From: Terriglobia bacterium
Lineage (GTDB): Bacteria > Acidobacteriota > Terriglobia > Bryobacterales > Bryobacteraceae
Assembly (NCBI GenBank): GCA_020073305.1
Contig: JAIQFK010000024.1
Coordinates: 1 to 64,000 of the forward strand
Direction of reading: 5' to 3'
DNA: 64,000 bases
Positions 33,572 through 42,246 of the stretch are shown here, in pieces (the first letter of the stretch is position 1; each line of letters begins with the position of its first letter). Both the position numbers and the translations under genes were made by a program. The notes below the pieces were generated by a model. The model saw nothing but the letters and a program-made list of their open reading frames with translations, was not told the origin of the DNA and made no database searches.

Positions 33572-34388
33572 GGATGTGTTGCAAATAGAAGAATGAGCTC
33601 AGAGTTGGAGTGGAGGCCGCCGAGAAATTAAGCAGCGATGCCGAAGAGGGTGTGGATGAATTGGCGCTGCCCGACCACATCGCCCTTGGCCAGCCAGCGG
33701 ATCTGCCCTTTCCGGATCAGATGCATTGCCTCGTAACCGTCGATCGTCCTCCATGCCCCTTCCGCCGACCGGAAACCAAGACTCGCCGCGATGCGCTTCT
33801 TTATGAATCGGTGATCCTGCTCAATGATGTTGTTTAGGTAAGGTGATGGCCGACAGCGGCAGCGCCGACCGAGATCCCCGGATCGCTTCAATTCGGCGAT
33901 GGCGCGGGCATATGCCGGGTGTCCATCCACATTGATCACCCGTGGCCGGATCCCGCTGGTTCCGGACAATGCCAAGCGAAGGAACAGCTTGGCTGCAGTC
34001 AGGTCCCGCGTGGGGGATAGCGTGAAATCGATCGTGTCGCCAGCAGAGTCCACCGCTCGGTAGAGGTACGTCCAGTGGCCGGCGACGCGGACGTACGTCT
34101 CATCGACGCGCCAGGAACGATTCGGATGCCGGAGTTCGCGGCGCAAGCGTTGATTCAAAAGGGGAGCATAGCGCTGGACCCAGCGCCAGATGGTGACGTG
34201 ATCCACCGACAACCCGCGCTCCGCCAATATCTCCTCCAGATCCCGGTAGCTCAACGAATAACGCAAGTACCACCGGACGCATAGGATGATGATGACATCC
34301 TCGAAGTGGCGCCCGCGGAACAGCACTGGCCGGTTTTGGCTCACCGTTTCACCCTGCCAGAGCCGCTCGTACCATTTGCAACAGATCC
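33572..34388 (-). mobile_element. IS6-family insertion sequence, complete
   Basis: An 817-bp element bounded by terminal inverted repeats GGATGTGTTGCAAAT (33572-33586) and, read inward from the right, GGATCTGTTGCAAAT (34388-34374), which resemble the IS26 ends. It encodes one full transposase. The 8 bases on either side (ACCCCTAG and TCTTGGTG) differ, so the target duplication expected of a simple insertion is missing. The left end abuts a heptameric repeat. Confidence 0.9.
33628..34344 (-). CDS. IS6-family transposase
   Basis: 238 residues, the usual size for this family. The DDE triad is D81 (VDETYV), D140 (NVDGHP) and E175 (IIEQDHRF), with the typical 34-residue spacing between the last two. 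An N-terminal helix-turn-helix ([19 protein letters not shown]) precedes it. Start is GTG at 34344; an upstream ATG frame closes after a few codons. There is no sign of disruption, so the element may be active. Confidence 0.94.
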   Translation of the reverse strand: MSQNRPVLFRGRHFEDVIIILCVRWYLRYSLSYRDLEEILAERGLSVDHVTIWRWVQRYAPLLNQRLRRELRHPNRSWRVDETYVRVAGHWTYLYRAVDSAGDTIDFTLSPTRDLTAAKLFLRLALSGTSGIRPRVINVDGHPAYARAIAELKRSGDLGRRCRCRPSPYLNNIIEQDHRFIKKRIAASLGFRSAEGAWRTIDGYEAMHLIRKGQIRWLAKGDVVGQRQFIHTLFGIAA

Positions 34389-34406
34389 TCTTGGTGGACT
34401 CTCGAA

Positions 34407-34592
34407 CTACTTCATCTGTTCCGTTCGGCTGCGTGCTATGCGAGACTCTGCTTGCTTGGCGCTCTCCTGTATCAATCCGCGAGAGTAATCGTTCGACCGC
34501 GGCTGAGAGAGTAAGCCCACCACCAGCCCAATCCCCAACCCTAATAGAAAGCCTGCCACTTCGTTCTGACTTATGTTTTTTCCATTTGTCAT
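34407..34592 (-). CDS. Small YtxH-like membrane protein
   Basis: 61 residues from the ATG MTNGKNISQNEVAGF, with a GGAG site upstream. One hydrophobic segment with small residues (GFLLGLGIGLVVGLL) is followed by a basic amphipathic tail, the layout of YtxH-type stress or envelope proteins. A TTG start 102 bases upstream would run over the next gene and is unlikely. The IS6 element ends 18 bases after its stop. Confidence 0.6.
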   Translation of the reverse strand: MTNGKNISQNEVAGFLLGLGIGLVVGLLSQPRSNDYSRGLIQESAKQAESRIARSRTEQMK

Positions 34593-34674
34593 GAGACGCT
34601 CCTGGATGCCGGGGCCGGCTTCGCGCGACGTGAACGGCGAGACGCAGACAATCTCGCCGTCTCCCCGTTGCCAG

Positions 34675-35535
34675 TCATTTCCGCGCCATTTCAACCTTTG
34701 GGGTAGCCAGATATCCGGTGATGGTGTCCTTGGTCACTTGGTTGACCACAATTTCATACGGTTGGCGCGCTTTGGACACAAAAAACTGAACTGGTTCGTT
34801 GATGGTTTTGTCCCGCTTCTCAACGGTCTTGTCATCCGACTGGATCGCGAGGGTGAACCTGTTTCGCTTAGGATCGGTTTTTTTCAGCCACAGTTGGACG
34901 TTGGCAACCTTCTGCGGTATCTTCGATTTGGCAACGCTGAACTCGAAGTAATTCCGCTCTCCCAGTGTTCTGAGAGCAGCGAGTTCCTGACCATTTGTCG
35001 CAATCCGGTCGCTGAGGACACCCATATCGCCGGTTACGCGCTTCAATTCGGTGACCGTACTCTCCAGTTGGGATTTGGTCGCGGCGACGTCGGATTTAGT
35101 GGCGGCGACATCACTGCTCACCCCGTCGATCTTAGTGTTCGCCGTGGCAGCACTCTGCTGCACCTCAGTTAACCGTTGCTGCTGTTGTTGTTGTTCCTCC
35201 GCCAACTGGTTGGCCAACTGCTCGGCATGGCGTTGAGCCTCAATCTTGGCGTGCCCCACGGTGAGTTCAGCCTGATGTCGTGCCTCCTCAAGATCGCGCC
35301 CAAGCGCCTCCAGTTTCTTGGCATGGGTCGAGTCGCTCACGGAAAGTGTGTCGCGAAGCTCCGTGATCTGTTGGGATGTGGCGGCCATCCACTGCGACGT
35401 CCCCAGGTCGAGGCGCTGGACGCGCCAGAACAGATACAGGTTGCAGGCGAACAGAACCGCAGCCACTGCGACCGCTGCGAACATCCTCGGATTCGCGCTG
35501 TTGCGCGGACTATCATGCAATTCGTTGTCGTTCAT
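34675..35535 (-). CDS. Membrane-anchored coiled-coil protein
   Basis: 286 residues from the ATG MNDNELHDSP, preceded by GGAGAGG. One transmembrane helix (about 20-40, AVAAVLFACNLYLFW) is followed by a long coiled coil (about 50-190) that includes a run of six glutamines and a duplicated 7-residue unit (DVAATKS twice). The C-terminal 90 residues look globular and beta-rich (FEFSVAKSKIPQKVANVQLW). It probably spans the envelope; the function is unknown. Confidence 0.72.
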   Translation of the reverse strand: MNDNELHDSPRNSANPRMFAAVAVAAVLFACNLYLFWRVQRLDLGTSQWMAATSQQITELRDTLSVSDSTHAKKLEALGRDLEEARHQAELTVGHAKIEAQRHAEQLANQLAEEQQQQQQRLTEVQQSAATANTKIDGVSSDVAATKSDVAATKSQLESTVTELKRVTGDMGVLSDRIATNGQELAALRTLGERNYFEFSVAKSKIPQKVANVQLWLKKTDPKRNRFTLAIQSDDKTVEKRDKTINEPVQFFVSKARQPYEIVVNQVTKDTITGYLATPKVEMARK

Positions 35536-35891
35536 TTGGCTACCTCTCCTCACACGGACTTAAGCAGCAGACGCACTGCAATCAAGACCCGCGGACAAGG
35601 ATGGAGCAATCGCGCTGCCATCGATTAGCGCTACCGGGAACTGCCTGGCACAAGTACTCATCAACCCGCCTATCAATCGAAGACATTTCTCGACTGTTGA
35701 GTAGGTGAAATCTGTGCGACAGATCACAGTACCTGCCAACCCTGCAATATCTACATCCAGGCGGCACTATTTCCCCATGAAAAGGCGTGCTGGAGAGTGG
35801 TTTCCAAAGCAGATACGCTGGCCTTCCAGTTGCCTAACACGATAGAGTCGCGGATTCGCAACGACTCCAATGTAGTAGGAAGGACATCTTT
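35536..35891. other. Divergent intergenic region before csbD
   Basis: 356 bases with no gene. The only structure I see is an inverted repeat GAGTCG / CGACTC (35845-35850 and 35862-35867) 25 bases before the CsbD start. It might be a regulatory site for the stress gene. No convincing sigma-70 boxes. Confidence 0.4.
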
Positions 35892-36134
35892 ATGAATTGG
35901 GAACAACTCGAAGGAAGTTGGAAACAGTTAAGGGGAACGGTGAGGCAGAAGTGGGGTAAGCTCACGGACAACGACGTCGAGTACATCGCTGGAAAACGAG
36001 ACCGGCTTGCTGGTAAGTTGCAGGAGCGCTACGGTCTGGCCAAAGAGGAGGCCGAAAAGAAGGCAGATGAATGGCTCGGCATGTTACAGGAAATGGAGGC
36101 TGGCAAGGGACAGCACCGTAGCGCGAAAGGCTGA
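35892..36134 (+). CDS. CsbD-family general stress protein
   Basis: 80 residues matching CsbD: MNWEQLEGSWKQLRGTVRQK, then WGKLTDNDVEYIAGKRDRLAG. These small, highly charged helical proteins are induced by osmotic, phosphate or general stress in many bacteria; their mode of action is unknown. An AGGAAGGA site precedes the ATG. Its place 106 bases upstream of the trehalose operon fits a shared stress response. Confidence 0.9.
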   Translation: MNWEQLEGSWKQLRGTVRQKWGKLTDNDVEYIAGKRDRLAGKLQERYGLAKEEAEKKADEWLGMLQEMEAGKGQHRSAKG

Positions 36135-36240
36135 TCGTTTGTAGGACGCTGCGCCCATTGTCTGGGGCTTGGACTGCGCCCGGATCTCCCGGCTCCAGGC
36201 CCCGCTCTTGCTTCACTGGCGAAGTTTTTCGAGAGGAACC

Positions 36241-37767
36241 ATGTGGACAAAGGAAGGCCTCGTAGAATTGATCGGTGAGAAACTGCGCGACTACAGGTTC
36301 ATTCTAGTTTCGAATCGGGAGCCGTATGTGCATCGCTACGCCAGCGGCCAAATCGAGTGCACCCAACCCGCCAGCGGCCTGACAGTGGCTCTCGATCCGA
36401 TCATGCGCGCCTGTGGCGGCACCTGGATCGCACACGGAAGTGGTGACGCCGATTGGAAGATGGTGGACGAGCAGGATCGCGTCTTCGTCCCCCCTGATGA
36501 TCCGTGCTTCACATTGCGGCGCGTCCGGCTGAACCCTCGTCAGGAAGAAAGGTACTACTACGGCCTCGCCAATCAAGCCTTGTGGCCGCTTTGTCATATT
36601 GTCTTCACCCGGCCCGTGTTCCGCCCCGAAGATTGGCAAGCTTACCGAGAAGTCAACCAGATTTTCGCGGATGCGGTGGTCGAAGAGGCAGGCGATGCCC
36701 CGACGTTTGTATTTATTCAGGACTTTCATTTTGCGCTCCTCCCGCGAATGCTGAAGGAACGTAATGCGAATTTGATCGTCGCGCAGTTTTGGCACATCCC
36801 TTGGCCCAATCCAGAAGTTCTTCGAGGGTTCCCCTGGAAGGAAGAGTTGTTGGATGGTCTGCTGGGTAACGATTTGCTCGGCTTCCATTTGCGCTTCCAT
36901 TGCCAGAATTTCCTAGACACAGTCGATCGCATTCTGGAATCGAAGGTGGATCGGGAGCGCTACGAAATCACGCGCGGCGGCAAGACGACTACGGTTCGGG
37001 CTTTTCCCATCAGTATTGATTTCCAGAGACACAGCGCCACGGCGGAAGCGGAAACCACGGAGCGGGAGATGAAGCGCTGGCGCTCCGCACTGGGAATCCG
37101 CGACGAACTGATTGGCATTGGGATCGATCGCATCGATTACACAAAGGGAATTTGTGAACGGCTACACGCTATCGACCGCTTTCTGGCCAAATACCCTGAA
37201 TACCGGGGGCGTTTTGTATTTGTGCAAGTGGCCGTGCCCAGCCGCAGCCAGATTCCTGAGTACAAGACACTGGAAAAAAAGCTCGAGACACTGGTGAATG
37301 AAATCAATCGGAAATACCGCCGCTGGGCTGTCCGCTCCTGGCGCCCCATCATCCTGCTGAAACGGTGTTTTCCACAGCACAGTCTGACCGCCCTACACCG
37401 TTTGGCAAAATTCTGCATGGTCAGCTCTCTGCACGATGGCATGAACCTGGTGGCCAAGGAATATGTCGCCAGCCGTGTGGACGAAGACGGTGTGCTGATC
37501 TTGAGCGACTTCGCCGGCGCCTCCCGCGAGTTGACGGACGCTCTTGTGGTGAATCCGTTCAGCGAGGAGGAATCCTTGGAGGCCATCCGGCAGGCGCTCG
37601 AAATGCCAGAAGACGAGCGGCGAAAACGGATGCGGAAGATGCGAGCTGTCGTCGCCGAGAACAACGTATACCGGTGGGCCGGGAAGATCATCTCAGCGCT
37701 GCTGAAGTTCGAGTTCACTACCTCCGATGAAAGCCATGTGTCATTCTCTGCTTCAGGATCTTGCTAG
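36241..37767 (+). CDS. otsA: Trehalose-6-phosphate synthase family glycosyltransferase (GT20)
   Basis: 508 residues from the ATG after GAGAGGAACC; the frame is open upstream to 36169 without a better start. The GT20 core is present: RIDYTKGICERLHAIDRF (donor-binding Arg/Lys), SRSQIPEY and SLHDGMNLVAKEYVAS. The N-terminal acceptor loop differs from E. coli OtsA (SGLTVALDPIMRACGGTWIAH in place of GGLAVG..GLWFGW), as in a distinct acidobacterial/archaeal subfamily. It should make trehalose-6-phosphate from UDP- or GDP-glucose and glucose-6-phosphate. The 3' end overlaps otsB by 41 bases. Confidence 0.88.
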   Translation: MWTKEGLVELIGEKLRDYRFILVSNREPYVHRYASGQIECTQPASGLTVALDPIMRACGGTWIAHGSGDADWKMVDEQDRVFVPPDDPCFTLRRVRLNPRQEERYYYGLANQALWPLCHIVFTRPVFRPEDWQAYREVNQIFADAVVEEAGDAPTFVFIQDFHFALLPRMLKERNANLIVAQFWHIPWPNPEVLRGFPWKEELLDGLLGNDLLGFHLRFHCQNFLDTVDRILESKVDRERYEITRGGKTTTVRAFPISIDFQRHSATAEAETTEREMKRWRSALGIRDELIGIGIDRIDYTKGICERLHAIDRFLAKYPEYRGRFVFVQVAVPSRSQIPEYKTLEKKLETLVNEINRKYRRWAVRSWRPIILLKRCFPQHSLTALHRLAKFCMVSSLHDGMNLVAKEYVASRVDEDGVLILSDFAGASRELTDALVVNPFSEEESLEAIRQALEMPEDERRKRMRKMRAVVAENNVYRWAGKIISALLKFEFTTSDESHVSFSASGSC

Positions 37768-38518
37768 CGTCGAGGAGCGCCTTCGGGCGGCTGTCCGGAT
37801 CTTGCTCTTTCTGGACTTTGACGGCACTCTAGTGCCTTTCGTGCAGGACCCCTCGGAGGCTCGGCTCGACGAGGGCGCTCGCCAGACGCTGGCCCAGATC
37901 TCGCGCAACGCTCGCACGGTAACCACCATCATCAGCGGGCGCTCCGCTTCTGATATTTGCGGCCGAATTGGCTTGGACGGTGTCGTGTACGCAGGAAATC
38001 ACGGGCTCGAAATCTGCGGCAGGCGTCTGCAGTTCGTGGAGCCCGTGGCCGCGGCGCGGCAAGAGAAACTAGCGCATCTCTCGACGCAACTTGCCGCGCA
38101 GCTGCGCGACGTCGAAGGCGCGATCGTCGAATTCAAGGGATTGACTGCCAGTGTTCATTACCGGTGGGTCGCCGCATCGGAAGTCGCACGGATCCAATCC
38201 GCGGTAGAAGCAGCAGTTGCCTTGGCCCCGGCGTCATTTCGCTTGATCTCGAGCAAGATGGCCTTTGACATCATTCCCCGAACCGGCTGGGACAAAGGCA
38301 AGGCCGTCTGCTGGATCAAACAACATCTCGGCAACGGGAAGGCCCTGTCGATCTATCTGGGAGACGACCTGACGGATGAGGACGCATTCCGTGTGTTGCC
38401 GGACGGAATCACAGTCAAGGTAGGGAGTATCACGGCCACTTCCGCCCGGTATTGCCTTGCAGACCCTGCTGCCGTGCATGAGTTCCTGAACTGGTTGACA
38501 CGCCATGTTCTTGCTTGA
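37727..38518 (+). CDS. otsB: Trehalose-6-phosphate phosphatase
   Basis: 263 residues of the HAD superfamily. The nucleophile motif LFLDFDGTLVPF carries D30 and D32, and the last motif YLGDDLTDEDAF the metal-binding aspartates. It removes phosphate from the OtsA product to release trehalose. The start lies 41 bases inside otsA, which implies tight translational coupling. It overlaps the next gene by 14 bases. Confidence 0.94.
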   Translation: MKAMCHSLLQDLASVEERLRAAVRILLFLDFDGTLVPFVQDPSEARLDEGARQTLAQISRNARTVTTIISGRSASDICGRIGLDGVVYAGNHGLEICGRRLQFVEPVAAARQEKLAHLSTQLAAQLRDVEGAIVEFKGLTASVHYRWVAASEVARIQSAVEAAVALAPASFRLISSKMAFDIIPRTGWDKGKAVCWIKQHLGNGKALSIYLGDDLTDEDAFRVLPDGITVKVGSITATSARYCLADPAAVHEFLNWLTRHVLA

Positions 38519-39197
38519 GCGGCCGGATAAGCAGGTGAGAGAACCCACTAAGTCCTACGGACCGTTTGTCTTTTACACGGAGCGGCGTCTGGTGGCACTG
38601 ACTGGGCGCAGGGCCAGGAACCTCGAAGAACTGCTTTCCCATCTGTCTCAGGTGTCGGGCTCGTGCATCTTTTATCACACTCACTATCTCTACCTGATCC
38701 ACCACTTTGAGAAACCGAGATTCTATAACGAATTTGCCAACTGGGTGTCGCATGCCCTTCAAGAAGAGCGCCTGGCGGAGCGTTTGGCGGCCATTGATCT
38801 GCTGGCCATCACATCCATTCGAGACCTCCGCGAAGCGATCGGCTCCACGATACAAAAATATCTGGAAGGCGGCGCCGTCCGCCGTGACTGCCCGGCCGGT
38901 GACGAATTTCACTTTTGCGAAGCCCAGAGCTTCATCATGCCCACCGGCACGGTGGCGCACGATGTGCCGGAGTTCTTCGAACAACTCGCCCGGGTAACCA
39001 ACGCCTGCCTACACTTCCATTTCTTCGAGGCGCGCTTGCGTCTGGAACGGCCTACCAACGATTTCTCACAGTGGCTGAACGACCTCGGCGAGGCCAGGCT
39101 GGCGCGGGCCATCGACAGACTGAATCCCTACGCGATGACCTTGGATGAGCTGAAGGCAGCAATCATCAGGCTGCGCCGCAGGCGCACCCGGAGGTGA
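38505..39197 (+). CDS. DUF5752-family protein in the trehalose operon
   Basis: 230 residues matching a family of unknown function (DUF5752) usually found beside TreT-type trehalose synthases. Two similar halves are visible: HLSQVSGSCIFYHTHYLYLI with FANWVSHALQEERLAERL, and LARVTNACLHFHFFEARLRL with FSQWLNDLGEARLARAIDRL. This suggests an internal duplication. There is no membrane segment or known catalytic motif. It sits between otsB (14-base overlap) and treT (1-base gap). Confidence 0.75.
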   Translation: MFLLERPDKQVREPTKSYGPFVFYTERRLVALTGRRARNLEELLSHLSQVSGSCIFYHTHYLYLIHHFEKPRFYNEFANWVSHALQEERLAERLAAIDLLAITSIRDLREAIGSTIQKYLEGGAVRRDCPAGDEFHFCEAQSFIMPTGTVAHDVPEFFEQLARVTNACLHFHFFEARLRLERPTNDFSQWLNDLGEARLARAIDRLNPYAMTLDELKAAIIRLRRRRTRR

Positions 39198-39198
39198 T

Positions 39199-40428
39199 AT
39201 GAGCGTAAGCCTGCAGGATTATCAGGAAATCGTCGGCCCCGGTGTGATTGAAGAGTTGCGTATCCTTGCTGACCGGGTGAAAGGCCGCCGGATGCAGCAC
39301 ATCAATTCCACCCCGGTAGGAGGAGGCGTGGCTGAGATCCTCACGCGGATGGTCCCCCTGTTCCGTGAACTAGGGCTGGATGTCAGTTGGGACGTAATCA
39401 AGGGCGACCAGGCCTTCTTTAACGTCACAAAGGCCTTTCATAACGCCCTCCATGGTAAGGCGGAAACCATGACCGAAGACATGTTCGCAATTTTCCGCTC
39501 CAACACGGAAATGAATCTCCGCGAAGTCAATTTCTCCGGAGATGTGATCTTCATACACGATCCCCAGCCTGCCGGTTTGATTTTGCGCAAAAAAGAGATC
39601 GGACGCGGCTGGGTTTGGCGCTGTCACATTGATGTTTCCACGCCTCAGCCAGACGTCTGGAACTTCCTCAGGCCCTACGTTGAACAGTACGACGCCGCCA
39701 TTTTCTCGATGCCTGATTTCGCACAACAACTGCCCATTGCTCAGTATCGAGTAGCGCCGTCCATCGATCCCTTAAGTGACAAGAATAAACCGTTGAACAA
39801 AGTCGATATCGAGAAGGTGCTGGAGAAGTATCATATTGATCCCGGCCGGCCGGTGGTCACACAGATCTCGCGGTTCGATCGTTTGAAAGATCCACTGGGT
39901 GTAATTGCCGCTTATCGGATGGTCAAGAAGCGGAACAGGTGCCAGCTAGTCCTCGCCGGCGGGGGCGCGCCCGATGACCCGGAAGGCGAGCAGGTGCTCC
40001 GCGAAGTCCAAGAGGCCGCCGCCGGCGACCCCGACATTCACGTGCTGCTTCTTGCTCCTTTCAGCGATCTCGAGATCAACGCGCTGGTGCGTGGCTCGGT
40101 GGTACTCATCCAGAAGTCGATTCGGGAAGGCTTTGGCCTGACGGTGAGCGAGGCCCTATGGAAGCGAAAACCGGTAATTGGCAGCGCGGTGGGAGGGATC
40201 AAATTGCAGGTCATCGACGGCGAGACAGGTTTCCTGGTGCATTCCGTGGAGGGTGCCGCGAACCGTATCAGCCAATTACTCAGAGACCGCCGGCTGCGTG
40301 AACGCCTTGGACAGAACGGGTACGAGCACGTGAGACAGAACTTCCTCGTGACACGGCATCTCAAAGACTACCTCTTGACCGTGCTGGCACTAGAGCATCC
40401 AGGCGAGAGTATTGTGTACCTGAATTGA
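39199..40428 (+). CDS. treT: Trehalose glycosyltransferring synthase (TreT, GT4)
   Basis: 409 residues of the GT-B fold. TreT makes trehalose in one step from NDP-glucose and glucose. The N-terminal domain shows [20 protein letters not shown] and [10 protein letters not shown]; the C-terminal donor site contains SREFD-like [19 protein letters not shown] and the E-x7-E motif [20 protein letters not shown]. Together with OtsA/OtsB upstream it gives the operon two routes to trehalose, one from glucose-6-phosphate and one from free glucose. The TreT route is also reversible in characterised members. Confidence 0.88.
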   Translation: MSVSLQDYQEIVGPGVIEELRILADRVKGRRMQHINSTPVGGGVAEILTRMVPLFRELGLDVSWDVIKGDQAFFNVTKAFHNALHGKAETMTEDMFAIFRSNTEMNLREVNFSGDVIFIHDPQPAGLILRKKEIGRGWVWRCHIDVSTPQPDVWNFLRPYVEQYDAAIFSMPDFAQQLPIAQYRVAPSIDPLSDKNKPLNKVDIEKVLEKYHIDPGRPVVTQISRFDRLKDPLGVIAAYRMVKKRNRCQLVLAGGGAPDDPEGEQVLREVQEAAAGDPDIHVLLLAPFSDLEINALVRGSVVLIQKSIREGFGLTVSEALWKRKPVIGSAVGGIKLQVIDGETGFLVHSVEGAANRISQLLRDRRLRERLGQNGYEHVRQNFLVTRHLKDYLLTVLALEHPGESIVYLN

Positions 40429-40473
40429 ATGGAGTTATCCCGCCTTCGACCTTCCTGCGCTGTGTGGTCGGTT

Positions 40474-40572
40474 CTAGAGTGGATTTCGTCCTTGAATCAC
40501 TCGAATCAACACCAAGATGATTGCGATGACAAGCAGTAGGTGTACGAAACCGCCGAGGGTGTAGGACGTCAC
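40474..40572 (-). pseudogene. 3' fragment of an lmo0937-type small membrane protein gene
   Basis: The minus strand from 40572 reads [20 protein letters not shown] followed by [12 protein letters not shown] and stop. This is the C-terminal two-thirds of the roughly 50-residue lmo0937-family membrane protein. The first hydrophobic helix and start codon are missing. At the break the sequence changes directly into a kinase gene in a different reading frame, so the fragment is not translated as it stands. Confidence 0.75.
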
Positions 40573-40768
40573 GGTTCAGCGCCGAGGCGGCACGGGCTTC
40601 CCGTTGAAAGCGCTCCAGAGCCTGATGGTCCTTGGCCAATTCCGGAGGCAGAAACTTGAGTCCCACAAAACGGTGCAGTTTGGTGTCTTCCGCTTTGTAC
40701 ACGACACCCATACCGCCGCCGCCCAATTTTTCCAAAACGCGGTAGTGCGATATCGTTTTACCGATCAT
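40573..40768 (-). pseudogene. 5' fragment of a Ser/Thr protein kinase gene
   Basis: From the ATG at 40768, with a GGAG site, the frame encodes 65 residues of a typical acidobacterial kinase: [20 protein letters not shown] with the glycine loop, the ATP lysine in GLKFLPPEL, and [12 protein letters not shown]. Kinase homology stops abruptly at 40573, before the catalytic loop. Beyond this point the frame runs 70 more codons through the foreign fragment and the treT 3' end to 40361, giving a meaningless tail. The catalytic domain is gone. Confidence 0.8.
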
Positions 40769-40787
40769 GCAGAGCGCTCCATCTTAG

Positions 40788-40917
40788 CAGGTGCCCGGGT
40801 CCAGGTTCCAGGTTTTAGGTGTCAGGTTTTAGGTGTTAGGGATCGCAGTCCAGGGCCGATGCGCCCGAACCCTAAAACCTAGCACCTGACACCTGCTTTT
40901 TCACCTGGCACCTGTTC
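40788..40917. repeat. Heptameric repeat block R4, hairpin-forming
   Basis: The left arm (about 40801-40842) has plus-strand units TCCAGGT, TCCAGGT, TTTAGGT, GTCAGGT, TTTAGGT and GTTAGGG. The right arm (about 40869-40917) has the same units on the minus strand. Over a 24-base stretch the two arms match with three mismatches, so a long hairpin with a GC-rich loop (about 25 bases) can form. It lies between the kinase remnant and the SurA-like gene. Confidence 0.85.
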
Positions 40918-40980
40918 TTCACTCCCGTGCCCCCAACTCACAGTGCCGCTTCCCACGCGTTTGCGGGATAATAACCTTAT

Positions 40981-42246
40981 ATGCATTTTCGGTTAGGCGC
41001 AGGGATTTTGGCGCTTGTAAGTATCGGCTTGGCGGCGGATGTCCGCATCGTCGAGGAGATTGTCGCCAAGGTGAATGGCGACATCATCACCAAGGGTGAA
41101 CTCGACAGAGCGCGGCAGGAACTCGATGCCCAGCTTCGCCAGAAAGGGCTCAGCGGCCCGGACCTCGATACCGCGGTCAAACAGCAGGTCGCCGACGGGC
41201 TGCGCGATCAGATCGACACGCTGCTCCTGGTCCAGCATGGCAAGGACCTGAACATCAACGTGGATGGAGAAGTCACCAAGCGCCTCGCCCAACTTCAGCT
41301 CGAAAGCAAGATCGCCGACCCGGATAAGTTCCACGACTACATTCGCGAGCAGACCGGAGTGCCGTTCGAAGATTTCAAGCAGAAGATCAAGGACCAGATC
41401 CTCACGCAACGCGTGATCGGCCAGGAAGTCATGAGTCGCATCAGCACCCCGCACTCTGAGGTCGAAAAATATTACGAAGAGCACAAAAAGGACTTCGTCC
41501 GCGAAGAGCAGGTTTTTCTGAGCGAGATCCTGATTAGCACCGAGGGCAAGACGGCCGATCAAACGGCCCAGGCCGAGAAGCGGGCCAAGGACCTGGTGGC
41601 GCGCGCCCGTAAAGGGGAAAAGTTCGGCGAAATGGCCCGGCAATACTCTGACGCGGAGACCAGAGACAACTTCGGCCAGTTGCCCCCCTACAAGCGCGGG
41701 CAATTGAAGAAAGAAATCGAAGATGTGGTCTTCAAGGAAAAGAGAGGCTACGTCACCGATCCCGTCCGGCTGCCCAATGGATTCGAGATTCTCAAGGTGG
41801 AAGAGCGTTATGAAGCCGGCCAGGCGCCGCTCGCCGATGTCGAGAACGAGATCATGGAGAAGCTCTCCATGCCACAGATGCAGCCCAAGGTGCGCGAACT
41901 GCTCACCAAGCTGCGCGAAGACGCGTTCCTCGAAATTCGCGCCGGCTACGTCGACAGCGGCGCAGCCCCGAATAAAGATACCGCGTGGAAGGATCCCGCA
42001 CAGCTAAAGCCGGAGACCACCACCAAGGAAGAAGTCGCATCGCATAAGCGGAAAAAGCGCCTGCTCTGGGTCATGCCGATCCCGGGGACTTCAACCACGC
42101 CCAAGAAGGTTGAGACGGCCAAACGCCCGGGTGACTCCAGCACGCCCGCTGCAGGCGGCGCGGACCGCCCCGCGCCTGCCGATCCTCAGTCCGCGGCCGC
42201 CAATCCGGCTCCCGCGAGCGGAAATCCAACGCCCGCCAAGCCATGA
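40981..42246 (+). CDS. SurA-like periplasmic peptidyl-prolyl isomerase/chaperone
   Basis: 421 residues with signal peptide (1-18). The N-terminal SurA-like chaperone region (about 20-165) begins VEEIVAKVNGDIITKGELDR, and one parvulin domain follows (about 177-276: VFLSEILISTEGK, FGEMARQYSDAETRDNFGQL). The last 70 residues are low-complexity Pro/Ala. It should assist outer-membrane protein folding. It opens an operon that ends with lipopolysaccharide genes. The following gene overlaps by 4 bases. Confidence 0.9.
   Translation: MHFRLGAGILALVSIGLAADVRIVEEIVAKVNGDIITKGELDRARQELDAQLRQKGLSGPDLDTAVKQQVADGLRDQIDTLLLVQHGKDLNINVDGEVTKRLAQLQLESKIADPDKFHDYIREQTGVPFEDFKQKIKDQILTQRVIGQEVMSRISTPHSEVEKYYEEHKKDFVREEQVFLSEILISTEGKTADQTAQAEKRAKDLVARARKGEKFGEMARQYSDAETRDNFGQLPPYKRGQLKKEIEDVVFKEKRGYVTDPVRLPNGFEILKVEERYEAGQAPLADVENEIMEKLSMPQMQPKVRELLTKLREDAFLEIRAGYVDSGAAPNKDTAWKDPAQLKPETTTKEEVASHKRKKRLLWVMPIPGTSTTPKKVETAKRPGDSSTPAAGGADRPAPADPQSAAANPAPASGNPTPAKP

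Noticed and set aside
40801-40917. Heptameric repeats considered as a CRISPR array
   Set aside because: The period is only 7 bases, there are no unique spacers and no cas genes are nearby.
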